Source: Burkholderiales bacterium (lineage in GTDB: Bacteria > Pseudomonadota > Gammaproteobacteria > Burkholderiales > Burkholderiaceae_F). From it: a stretch of 64,000 bases of DNA. Below the pieces are notes generated by a model. It saw only the letters and a program-made list of their open reading frames with translations. It made no database searches and had not been told where the DNA came from. Below, one piece after another: positions 35,413 to 43,087 of this stretch. Each line of letters opens with the position of its first letter. Position 1 is the first letter of the stretch. The position numbers and the translations under genes are program-made. The stretch covers positions 1-64,000 of the forward strand of contig JADCGS010000033.1 of the NCBI GenBank assembly GCA_020248865.1, in the 5' to 3' direction.

Positions 35413-36150
35413 CTACCTCGTCCGGCCGCCGATGTAGCCCGGCACCGCGACCCAGCGCTCCACGCCGCGCATTGCCAGCACCACCACCGCGTTGATGGCA
35501 AGGTAGATGACCGTGGCCGCGGTGAACGCCTCGAACACCTGAAAGCTGAACTCCTGCATGGCGCGCGTGCGCGCCGTCAGCTCCATCAGGCCGATGGTCA
35601 GCGCCACGGCACTGTTCTTGATGACGTTGAGAAACTCAGAAGTCAGCGGCGGCAGGATGATCCGGAACGCCATCGGCAACAGCACGTAGCGGTAGGTCTG
35701 CGGCAGCGTGAGGCCCAGCGCGGTGGCCGCCTGGCCCTGCCCGCGCGGCAGCGCCTGGATGCCGGCGCGTACCTGCTCGGCCACGCGCGCCGAAGTGAAG
35801 AACGCCAACGACACCACCGCGGTCCAGAAGGATGCGTTGGGCAGCGTCTTGACCCACGTGCCCGCCGCGGCCGGCAGCAGCTCCGGCACCACGAAGAACC
35901 ACAGGAACATCTGCACCAGCAGCGGAATGTTGCGGAACAGCTCCACATAGGCGCCCGCCAGCCGCGCCAGCCACCGGACGGGTACCGTGCGCAGCGTGCC
36001 GACGATGGCGCCCAGCAGCAGCGCCAGCACCCAGGCCGTCAGTGCGGTGGCCAGCGTCCACTGCAGCCCCGCCAGCAGCGTCTGCAGGTACGTGCCGCTC
36101 GCGTCGGGCGACATGTCCCAGAAGATGCCCCAGTTCCAGTTGTAGTTCAT
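35413..36150 (-). CDS. gltJ: Glutamate/aspartate-type ABC transporter permease (GltJ-like)
   Basis: A 245-aa permease opening MNYNWNWGIFWDMSPD, typical of GltJ, with HisMQ-family segments and the EAA loop near ALGLTLPQTYRYVLLPMAFR. It should form a heterodimeric channel with GltK. A strong hairpin and 202 bases separate it from the upstream binding-protein gene, which usually allows more binding protein than permease to be made. Confidence 0.93.
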   Translation of the reverse strand: MNYNWNWGIFWDMSPDASGTYLQTLLAGLQWTLATALTAWVLALLLGAIVGTLRTVPVRWLARLAGAYVELFRNIPLLVQMFLWFFVVPELLPAAAGTWVKTLPNASFWTAVVSLAFFTSARVAEQVRAGIQALPRGQGQAATALGLTLPQTYRYVLLPMAFRIILPPLTSEFLNVIKNSAVALTIGLMELTARTRAMQEFSFQVFEAFTAATVIYLAINAVVVLAMRGVERWVAVPGYIGGRTR

Positions 36151-36170
36151 CTTCTTCGGCCATGAGCATC

Positions 36171-36198
36171 GGTGCGCCCGGCCGTGGCCGGGCGCACC
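36171..36198 (-). terminator. Perfect 13-bp hairpin between gltI and gltJ
   Basis: GGTGCGCCCGGCC and GGCCGGGCGCACC are exact inverse complements with two bases between them. It has no T tract in either direction. Placed after the binding-protein gene and before the permeases, it could cause partial termination or protect the 3' end of the gltI message. Confidence 0.5.
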
Positions 36199-36352
36199 AA
36201 CGCGGGTTGCATTGACGACCGGCGGGGCGGATGCCGACCCCGGTCACGCACACCATTGCTGCCCGCCGCTGCCGGCCATGCGGCGGACCGGCATCGGCGG
36301 TGCGGCGCGCCCGCCGATGCGAGGGCCGGCGCGCCTCCTTGCTGGGCGAGGA

Positions 36353-37261
36353 CTACTTGTACGCCGCCGGGTCCGGAGAGTCGCTCGGGTTGGCAAACTG
36401 GTTGCGCAGCGCCGGGGTCATGGGCAAGTTCAGGTTGATGCCCCGGGGCGGGATCGGGCTCTGGAACCACTTGGCATACAGCTTGGCGGCCTCGCCGCTC
36501 TTGTAGATGGCCGTCATCGCATCGTCGACCACCTTCTTGAAGGCCGGATCGTCGCGCCGAAGCATGATGCCGTAGGGCTCGGGCAGCGAGAATGCCTCGC
36601 TCGAGATCTGCCACAGGCCGGGATTGGCATGGTTGGCAGCCAGGCCCGCCAGCAGCACGTCATCCATGACGAAGGCCACCGCGCGGCCCGTGTCCACCAT
36701 CAGAAACGCTTCGGCGTGATCCTTGGCCGGCACCACGTTCATACCCAGGTTCTGCGCTGCGTTGGCCTCGACCACCTGGCGGATGTTGGTGGTGCCGGAG
36801 GTCGAAACGACCGTCTTGCCCTTCAGGTCGGCGATGCGCGTCAGGTTGTCCGACTTCTTGGAGATGAAGCGGCTGGCCGTCAGGAAGTGCGTCATCGTGT
36901 AGGCGATCTGCTTTTGCCGCTCGGTGTTGTTGGTGGTCGAGCCACACTCCAGATCGATGGTGCCGTTGGCCAGCAGCGGGATCCGGGTGGCCGAGGTCAC
37001 CGGCTGCATGGCCACCTTCAGGTTGGGCATCTTCAGGTGGGCGCGCACGGCATCGACCACCCGCGCGCACAGGTCCATCGCGAAGCCGACCGGCTGCTGC
37101 TTGTCGTCCAGGTAAGAAAACGGGATGGAGGCGTCGCGGTGGCCGATGGTGATGGTGCCGCTGCCTCGGATCTTGTCCAGCGTGCCTTGCTGCGCCAGCG
37201 CGCTGCCGGTGGCACCGGCGGCCAGGAGCAGCGCCGCCAGGCCGAAAGCCTTGAATTTCAT
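36353..37261 (-). CDS. gltI: Glutamate/aspartate ABC transporter periplasmic binding protein
   Basis: A 302-aa family 3 solute-binding protein: signal peptide (about residues 1-23, ending GSALAQ), then GTLDKIRGSGTITIGHRDASIPFSY and MQPVTSATRIPLLANGTIDLECGSTTN, the latter highly typical of GltI/DEBP proteins, and IADLKGKTVVSTSGTTN. It captures glutamate or aspartate in the periplasm for GltJKL. Its start overlaps the stop of the upstream LysR gene by four bases (ATGA), an unusual arrangement. Confidence 0.94.
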   Translation of the reverse strand: MKFKAFGLAALLLAAGATGSALAQQGTLDKIRGSGTITIGHRDASIPFSYLDDKQQPVGFAMDLCARVVDAVRAHLKMPNLKVAMQPVTSATRIPLLANGTIDLECGSTTNNTERQKQIAYTMTHFLTASRFISKKSDNLTRIADLKGKTVVSTSGTTNIRQVVEANAAQNLGMNVVPAKDHAEAFLMVDTGRAVAFVMDDVLLAGLAANHANPGLWQISSEAFSLPEPYGIMLRRDDPAFKKVVDDAMTAIYKSGEAAKLYAKWFQSPIPPRGINLNLPMTPALRNQFANPSDSPDPAAYK

Positions 37262-38331
37262 CGTCGTTCCCTTCGAAGCGCCGCGCTGCTGCGCGGGCGT
37301 GAGTTGTTGCGCCGGGCGGGTTGGAAAGAGCCTGCGCGCGCCCGGACCTTGCGCGCAGTGCCTGAAACCTGCCGGGTGGAGCTGAGCCCTGGAGCTTCGC
37401 GCGGCGCGCGCTGCTCCAGCAAATGCCACAGCTGCTCCACCCGCCGCGGCGCCGGGCGACCCAGCGTGGGCCGCTCGCGGTACGCGCGGATCTGCATCTC
37501 GACCTCCCAGCCGCCATCCAGCCGCAGCAGGCGGCCGGCGGCCCGCTCGGCCGCCGCGGTGCTGTCCGGCAGGAAAGCCACGCCGTGGCCGGCCAGCGCC
37601 ATCTGCTTGAGGCCCTCGGCCATGTCCGTGTCGAACACGCGCTGCAGGTGCGGCCGGCTGCGGCCGGCCGCCAGCGCCAGCTCGGCCATCCGACCCAGGT
37701 AGGCACTCGCGGTGTATGCGAGGTACGGCACCGGCCGCTGGCTCTTGCCGGGCAGCTCGAACAGCGCCCGCCCGTCGGCGCCGCGCGCCGAGTAGGGCGC
37801 CAGCCGTTCGACGTCGAGCGTCAGCATGTCGTAGCGCTCCGGGTCGAGCTGCACCGGCTGCTGCGGATGGTGGTAGCAGATCAACAGATCGCAGCCGCCC
37901 TCCACCAGCCACAGCACCACGTCCAGCACATTGCCGACCCGCGCCCGGGTCGCCAGCCGCACCGGGCGGCTGCCAGCGGACAGGCTCGCCTCCACCTCGG
38001 CCAGCCAGCCCGGAAAGAAGGTCAGCGACAACGTGTGCGGCAAAGCAAAGCCCACCACCTCACGGTCGGCCGACGGCTGCTCGGCGGCATCGGCGCGCAG
38101 GGTGCCGATGCGGTTCAGCAGATCTTGCGCGTGGGTGTAGAACGACTGGCCGGCGGCCGTGAGCGCGGGCGGGTACGAGGTGCGATCGATCAGATCGAGC
38201 CCCAGCCAGGCCTCCAGCGCCTGGATGCGCCGCGAGAACGCCGGCTGCGTGATGTGGCGCAGCCGGGCGGCGCGCGAGAAGCTCGCCGTCTCGGCCAGCA
38301 CCACGAAATCCTCGAGCCACTTGGTATCCAT
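37258..38331 (-). CDS. LysR-family transcriptional regulator
   Basis: A 357-aa regulator: winged helix-turn-helix (residues 1-60, DFVVLAETASFSRAARLRHITQPAFSRRIQALE) and a substrate-binding-like effector domain to about residue 310. The C terminus runs about 40 residues beyond normal length as an Arg/Ser/Ala-rich tail that ends by overlapping the gltI start. It could be a genuine extension or read-through of what was a 3' untranslated spacer. It lies between an Asp/Glu racemase and the acidic amino-acid transporter, all in one direction, so it probably controls their uptake and use. Confidence 0.88.
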   Translation of the reverse strand: MDTKWLEDFVVLAETASFSRAARLRHITQPAFSRRIQALEAWLGLDLIDRTSYPPALTAAGQSFYTHAQDLLNRIGTLRADAAEQPSADREVVGFALPHTLSLTFFPGWLAEVEASLSAGSRPVRLATRARVGNVLDVVLWLVEGGCDLLICYHHPQQPVQLDPERYDMLTLDVERLAPYSARGADGRALFELPGKSQRPVPYLAYTASAYLGRMAELALAAGRSRPHLQRVFDTDMAEGLKQMALAGHGVAFLPDSTAAAERAAGRLLRLDGGWEVEMQIRAYRERPTLGRPAPRRVEQLWHLLEQRAPREAPGLSSTRQVSGTARKVRARAGSFQPARRNNSRPRSSAALRRERR

Positions 38332-38363
38332 CAGGAGGGCAAGCCTAGTCGCGTTTCGGTGTG

Positions 38364-39284
38364 TCAGGCCGATCCCTGCGGAACCGGCGTCTGGCCGTGC
38401 CGTGCCCAGGCAACACAGCGGGCCGCCAGCGCGGCGGTGGCATCCAGCAGCGGCACGCCCAGGAGCCGTTCGGCATCAGCGGTCGGATCGAGCGCCACCG
38501 GAACCTCGGTGCAGCCCAGCACGATGACGCGGGCGCCGCGCGCCACCAGCGCCTCGGCCGCGGCGCCCAGCAGCGCCCGGCCCTCGGCCAGCCGCTGCGC
38601 CTTGACTGCACGGATGCCGGGCATCACTAGTTTGTCCAGCTCGGCCGCGCTGGGCACGACCCAGCGCAGTTGCGGCGCGCGCTGCGGATACACCGCGGCA
38701 TGCACCGTGCCGCTGGTGGCCAGCAGGCCCACCGGCCCGCTCACTGGACCGCCCTCGCGCGGCGCGCTCGGGGATTCGCCCTTGGGGCGGCCCGGCGGGA
38801 ACATGGGACTACCCTCGCGCGGCGCGCTCGGGGATTCGCCCTTGGGGCGGCCCGGCGGGCTCATGCCCCGCCGCTGCAGCTCGGCCACCGCGGCGTCCAC
38901 GATATGCAAGATCGGTATGGGCACGGCAGCACACAGGGCGTCGTACCAGTAGTGCGCGGTGTTGCAGGGGATCGCGAGCGCCTGCGCGCCGGCGGCGGCC
39001 AGCTCGACGGCCGCCGCAACCAGCGCTGGCTGCGGGGAGGGCCCGGCACCGGCCAGCGCGGCGGCGCGGTCGGGCACCTCGGGGCAGAACCGCACGATCA
39101 GCGGAATGTGCTCCTGGTCGCGCTCGGCTGGCGTGGCTTCCACCAGCTTGCGCAGGAAGTCCACGGTAGCCATGGCGCCCATGCCGCCCAGCACGCCCAG
39201 CGTGGGTTTTCGGGCGGCCGGTTCGCCAGGCGGCGCGGGTGACGCGGGCGGCACGGCGATGGCCGGAACGAGGCTCGACTTCAT
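38364..39284 (-). CDS. Aspartate/glutamate racemase family protein with repeat insertion
   Basis: A 306-aa cofactor-independent racemase. The two catalytic cysteines are Cys107 (AIPCNTAHYWYD) and Cys258 (VIVLGCTEVP), and the N-terminal GVLGGMGAMATVDFLRKL is typical. Between them, residues about 141-182 are a 42-residue insertion made of two copies of PPGRPKGESPSAPREG. It falls between a helix (AAVAELQRRGM) and the strand GLLATSGTV, where homologues have a short loop, so the enzyme may still fold. It should interconvert L- and D-aspartate or glutamate, matching the adjacent acidic amino-acid transporter. The start lies 305 bases from a divergent Bug-family gene. Confidence 0.9.
   Translation of the reverse strand: MKSSLVPAIAVPPASPAPPGEPAARKPTLGVLGGMGAMATVDFLRKLVEATPAERDQEHIPLIVRFCPEVPDRAAALAGAGPSPQPALVAAAVELAAAGAQALAIPCNTAHYWYDALCAAVPIPILHIVDAAVAELQRRGMSPPGRPKGESPSAPREGSPMFPPGRPKGESPSAPREGGPVSGPVGLLATSGTVHAAVYPQRAPQLRWVVPSAAELDKLVMPGIRAVKAQRLAEGRALLGAAAEALVARGARVIVLGCTEVPVALDPTADAERLLGVPLLDATAALAARCVAWARHGQTPVPQGSA
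38752..38859. repeat. Two exact 48-bp repeats inside the racemase gene
   Basis: 38752-38799 and 38812-38859 are identical over 48 bases, with a 60-base period. Each encodes 16 in-frame residues on the minus strand (PPGRPKGESPSAPREG). The 12-base spacers differ. The composition and the core GGGCGAATCCCCGAGC suggest an intergenic dispersed repeat that has entered a gene without breaking its frame. Confidence 0.9.
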
Positions 39285-39317
39285 GCCGGAAAGGTTAGAG
39301 CCCGCCGCTGCCGTATT

Positions 39318-39339
39318 GCCAATGCAGGATTTGCATGGC
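39318..39339. promoter_or_regulatory. Palindrome in the racemase/Bug divergent promoter region
   Basis: ATGCA-GGATT-TGCAT is an exact 5-5-5 palindrome at 39322-39336, extended by GCC/GGC on either side with one unpaired base. It lies 34-55 bases upstream of the racemase start in a 305-base divergent intergenic region and could be an operator for the LysR or another regulator. No further feature is seen in this gap. Confidence 0.4.
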
Positions 39340-39589
39340 CAGGCCGATGCGAGGCTGCTTGCGCCAGGCCGGGGTCCGGGTATTGGACCTTGTGCCTTCG
39401 GGCGCCCGCGTTCAAGTCGGTCCAGCGGCAGGGTGGAGTGGGATTCGGCCGTGCGCCCGGCACACCGGCGGCAACCGGGTCGGCACCGGCCTCAACTTTT
39501 GGTTTATGCCGTCATTTGCCGCGCCGGTATTCCGCTGCCTGCCCTGCCGACCCTAAAGTGTCTCCACACCACAGCCCACGGAGGCCCAG

Positions 39590-40546
39590 ATGAACAAGCT
39601 CGGGATGCTGTTGTTGACCTGCCTGATCCCCTTCGCGGCGATCGCCCCGGCCGGCGCACAGACCAGTCAGCCGATCCGCATCGTCCTGCCTACCGGGGCG
39701 GGTGGTCCCTCGGACACCGCCGCACGGGCCTTGGGCCAGGCGCTCAGTCGCAGCACCGGTCGGACGGTCGTCATCGACAACCGGCCCGGCGCCAGCGGAA
39801 CGCTGGCTGCGCAGGCCCTGGCGGGTGTGCCCGCCGATGGCTCGGTCCTGCTCTGGGGAATTGCCTCGATGGCCGCGATACCCATGCTGCAGAAGTCGCC
39901 GCCGTTTGCCTCGCTCGCCGAGTACGCGCCGGTGTCGCTGGTTGCGGTCTCGACCTTCGCGCTGTTCGTCCACCCGAGCGTGCCGGCGCGCAGCGTGGCC
40001 GAGCTGGTGGCGCACCTGAAGGCAAATCCGGACAAGCTCAGCTACGCCTCGGCCTCGCTGGGTGAGTACCTGGCCGGCTTGAGCCTGCTGCGGGCGGGCG
40101 GCGCCAAGGCCGTGCGCGTGCCCTATCGCGCCGCGCCGCAGGCGCTGCAGGACCTGCTCGCTGGACGGGTCCAGTTTCACATCGCGCCGATCGGCCTCGG
40201 ACTGCCGCATGCCAGGGACGGCAAGCTGAGGATGCTGGCGGTGCTGGCCTCGGAGCGAACGCCGCTGGCGCCCGAGGTGCCCACTCTGGCCGAGTCCGGC
40301 TTCGCGCAGATCTCTGTGCCCACCTGGCAAGCGCTGCTTGCGCTGGCGGGAACACCGCCGGCAGTGGCCGAGCGGCTGGCCCGCGATGTCGAGGCGGCGT
40401 TGCGGGATCCTGGCGTGCGCGGGCAACTGGAGCAGATCGGTATGCAACTTCGCGGCCAGGGGCCGGCTGCTCTGGCCGCGGCCATCGAGCGCGACACCGA
40501 GACCTGGCGCAGCTTCGTGCGCGAAAACGAGGTGCCGCAGGAGTGA
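39590..40546 (+). CDS. Bug-family tripartite tricarboxylate transporter substrate-binding protein
   Basis: A 318-aa periplasmic receptor: signal peptide to about residue 24 (APAGAQ), then the family pattern PIRIVLPTGAGGPSDTAARAL, VVIDNRPGASGTLAAQALA, and VPYRAAPQALQDLLAGRVQF. These TctC-like proteins are hugely expanded in Burkholderiales and bind small carboxylates; most lack adjacent transport genes, as here. The following methyltransferase gene overlaps its stop (GTGA) and is probably co-expressed. The ligand is unknown. Confidence 0.93.
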   Translation: MNKLGMLLLTCLIPFAAIAPAGAQTSQPIRIVLPTGAGGPSDTAARALGQALSRSTGRTVVIDNRPGASGTLAAQALAGVPADGSVLLWGIASMAAIPMLQKSPPFASLAEYAPVSLVAVSTFALFVHPSVPARSVAELVAHLKANPDKLSYASASLGEYLAGLSLLRAGGAKAVRVPYRAAPQALQDLLAGRVQFHIAPIGLGLPHARDGKLRMLAVLASERTPLAPEVPTLAESGFAQISVPTWQALLALAGTPPAVAERLARDVEAALRDPGVRGQLEQIGMQLRGQGPAALAAAIERDTETWRSFVRENEVPQE

Positions 40547-41568
40547 CCATGCCACCGGATCGTGGCGCAGCCGATCGACTGCTCGACCTCATCGGCTCGG
40601 CCTGGATCACCCAGGCCGTCGGTGCGATGGCCGAACTGCGGCTCGCCGATGCGCTGGCTGCGGCGCCCCGCGATGCCGCGGTGCTGGCGGCCGAGCTCGG
40701 CTGCGACGCCGACGCGCTCGAGCGGCTGCTGCAGGCGCTGGTCAGCCTGGAGCTGTGTACGACCCGCGGTGACGGTTGCTACACGCTGACGCCGCTGGGA
40801 GCGCTGCTGGGCGAGGGCGTGGCGGGCTCCTTGCGCCATTGGGCGCTGTGGTGGAGTCGTCACCTGTGGCCGCTCTGGGGCGACCTGGCGGGCAGCGTGC
40901 GCTCGGGGCACAGTGCGCGCGCCCGCCTCAGCGGACAGGCGGGGTACGAGCACCTGCAGCACGACCCGATGGCAGCATGCACGTTCCATGCGGCCATGGG
41001 CGAGCTCACTTCATTCGTGGCTGCGGTGCTGGCCGAGCGCATGCGCTTTGCCTCCGGTGCGTTGCTGGCGGACCTTGGCGGCGGCAATGGCGAGTTGCTG
41101 GTGGGTATCCTCGCCGCCGACGCTTCGTTGCGCGGGCTGCTGTTCGAGATGCCGCACGCGCTGGCCGACGCACAAGCCCGTATCGCGGCGGCCGGCATGC
41201 AGGCGCGCATCGCCGTGCAGAGCGGCGATTTCTTCGAATCGGTGCCCGCCGCCGACGTCTATCTGCTCAAGAGCGTCCTGCACAACTGGGACGACGAGCA
41301 CTGCATCCGGCTGCTGGCCCGGTGCCGGGCCGCGATGGGGCCGCCGGCGCGGCTCGTGGTGATCGAGCGCGTGCGGCGCGCGCAGCCGGCCACCGGCGCC
41401 TCGGCTCGAGCGCTGGCGCGCAACGACCTGAACATGCTCATTGGCCCGGGCGGCCGCGAGCGAAGCGCTGCGGCGCTCGAACGGCTCTTCGCGGCGGCCG
41501 GGTTGCGCCAGGTCGGTGCGATGGCGCTCGCGCACGGATTGACCGCGCTCGACCTGCGCGCGGGCTAG
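40543..41568 (+). CDS. SAM-dependent O-methyltransferase (COMT/hydroxyneurosporene type)
   Basis: A 341-aa protein with an N-terminal dimerisation and winged-helix domain (about residues 1-100: ITQAVGAMAELRLADALAAAP) and a C-terminal Rossmann domain with SAM motif LLADLGGGNGELLVGIL, post-motif region LLKSVLHNWDDEHCIRLLARC and IERVRRA. This is the plant COMT-like class, which in bacteria methylates hydroxyls of pigments and small aromatics. The start is GTG 40543 (overlapping the Bug gene stop) or ATG 40549. Substrate unknown. Confidence 0.88.
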   Translation: MTMPPDRGAADRLLDLIGSAWITQAVGAMAELRLADALAAAPRDAAVLAAELGCDADALERLLQALVSLELCTTRGDGCYTLTPLGALLGEGVAGSLRHWALWWSRHLWPLWGDLAGSVRSGHSARARLSGQAGYEHLQHDPMAACTFHAAMGELTSFVAAVLAERMRFASGALLADLGGGNGELLVGILAADASLRGLLFEMPHALADAQARIAAAGMQARIAVQSGDFFESVPAADVYLLKSVLHNWDDEHCIRLLARCRAAMGPPARLVVIERVRRAQPATGASARALARNDLNMLIGPGGRERSAAALERLFAAAGLRQVGAMALAHGLTALDLRAG

Positions 41569-42563
41569 CCGTCGGCCAGCGAGCGCGCCGCCGAAGCACG
41601 GCCGGTGCCGCGCCGGTACCAGTGCGGCCGCTCTGGGGTGGAGGTCGGCGCACCGGGCCCGTCGCTGCTCGTCTGCTCCACCAGCGCGCCGACGAACTCG
41701 ACGAACTGGCGCACCCGCGGCGTGCGTCGCACGCCGGGCCGGAACATCAGGTTCAACGGCGGCGCACCGAGCACCTCCCAGTCGAGCAGCGCCGGGACCA
41801 GCCGGCCCGACTGCAGGTACTGGCGGGTCGTGATCGCAGTGAAGCGGCCCACGCCTTCGCCGGCCAGCACGGCGTCGAGCAGCACGTCGCGGGCATTGCT
41901 CGACAGCCAGCCATTGACCGCGACCGCGGCCTTCTCGGTGCCGCGCCTGAACTCCCATAGATCGATCAGCGTACCGTTGGGGTTGCGCAGGATCAGGCAG
42001 TTATGGCGCGCCAGCTCGTCAGGGTGCTGCGGGACGCCATGACGCCGCCAGTGCATGGGCGAGGCGGCAATGAAGCTGCGCGGCTGTCCCAGTTGCTTGT
42101 GCACCAGATTGTCGGCCTCGGGCCAGCCGAGCACGACGAACACCTCGACGGCCGCCGCCTCCGGGTCACTCGCCCGCCCCACGATCCGCAGGTCTACCTG
42201 CAGATCGGGGTGGCGCGCATGCCAATGGGGCAAGGCCGGCAGCAGCAGGTGCTGCGCAATCTGCGCGTGGGTGCCGACGACCAGGGTACCGGCCATACGG
42301 CGTTCGCTGCGCGTGACCACCTCGTCGACCGCTTCGAGCTCCAGCAGCAGCGGCCGGCACGCTTCGAGATACTGCTCGCCGCCGGCGGTCAGTTGCAGGC
42401 CCTGCGCGTTGCGCTCGAACAGCCGCACGCCCAGCGACGCCTCCAGCGAGTTCACCAGCTTCTGCACCGCAGGCACGGTGACGCCGAGCCTGCGCCCGGC
42501 AGCCGACAAGCTGCCTTCCTCGGCGGCGGCAACGAAGTACTGCAGGGCTCGCAGCTTGTCCAT
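41565..42563 (-). CDS. LysR-family transcriptional regulator
   Basis: A 332-aa regulator. The N-terminal helix-turn-helix (MDKLRALQYFVAAAEEGSLSAAGRRLGVTVPAVQKLVNSLE) and effector domain (GTLVVGTHAQIAQHLLLPAL onwards) are typical of the CrgA/PA2877-like group. A short Pro/Ser-rich tail follows residue 310. The ATG at 42563 starts exactly at the conserved N terminus. Its stop overlaps that of the methyltransferase gene, so the two genes converge. It is divergent from a small membrane-protein gene. Confidence 0.9.
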   Translation of the reverse strand: MDKLRALQYFVAAAEEGSLSAAGRRLGVTVPAVQKLVNSLEASLGVRLFERNAQGLQLTAGGEQYLEACRPLLLELEAVDEVVTRSERRMAGTLVVGTHAQIAQHLLLPALPHWHARHPDLQVDLRIVGRASDPEAAAVEVFVVLGWPEADNLVHKQLGQPRSFIAASPMHWRRHGVPQHPDELARHNCLILRNPNGTLIDLWEFRRGTEKAAVAVNGWLSSNARDVLLDAVLAGEGVGRFTAITTRQYLQSGRLVPALLDWEVLGAPPLNLMFRPGVRRTPRVRQFVEFVGALVEQTSSDGPGAPTSTPERPHWYRRGTGRASAARSLADG

Positions 42564-42719
42564 GCGTCCTCTGCGGCGCAGATGAGAGACGACCATTGTG
42601 CCCTGCAAGTAGCGGTGCGTTAACGGGCGGTATAGGCGGGCCTGTGCCGCCCGGCAATTCCGCAGGCGCCGGCGTGGCATCACAGTGCGTTCATCGACGT
42701 GCCACCTGCGAGACCCGCG

Positions 42720-43031
42720 ATGAATGCCCCCGCTGTCCACCTGCCCCCGACCCCGACGCCTTACTTGCGCGTCCTGACCTGGGCCTTCGCGCTGTTCAAC
42801 GCGGCACGCGTGCTTGCCTACCTGCCGACGCTGTGGGCGGTCGTGCAAAGCGGTGACGTCTCGGCGCATTCCCTGGTCACTTGGTTCGCCTGGACCGGTG
42901 CCAACTGCACCATGGCGCTGTGGCTCTATGAGCAGGGCGGCCGCCGCATCTCGCTACCGATCGTCATCAACATCCTCAACGCGGTGATGTGCGCGACCAC
43001 CGCCACGGTGATCCTGGCTCACACCGGCTGA
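42720..43031 (+). CDS. Small three-helix membrane protein, SemiSWEET/PQ-loop-like
   Basis: A 103-aa protein (110 aa if the GTG at 42699 is used) with three hydrophobic helices. The first helix and loop, ARVLAYLPTLWAVVQSGDVSAHSLVTW, follow the PQ-loop pattern (helix, Tyr-Leu-Pro, basic or small loop, Ser-Leu-X-Thr-Trp) of SemiSWEET sugar transporters, which are about this size and dimerise to form a channel. The expected PQ pair reads PT here. Assignment is by pattern and length only; an unrelated small membrane protein is possible. Confidence 0.6.
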   Translation: MNAPAVHLPPTPTPYLRVLTWAFALFNAARVLAYLPTLWAVVQSGDVSAHSLVTWFAWTGANCTMALWLYEQGGRRISLPIVINILNAVMCATTATVILAHTG

Positions 43032-43087
43032 TGCGGCCCCCGTCGTCCAAGCGCGGCCGGCCGCACGCCGCGGCGGCCAGGATGTCC

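Noticed and set aside
31000-36165. A plus-strand open frame of more than 1,700 codons
   Set aside because: It is antisense to eight recognisable minus-strand genes, is dominated by Arg/His/Gln/Ala, and is an artefact of very high GC in third positions.
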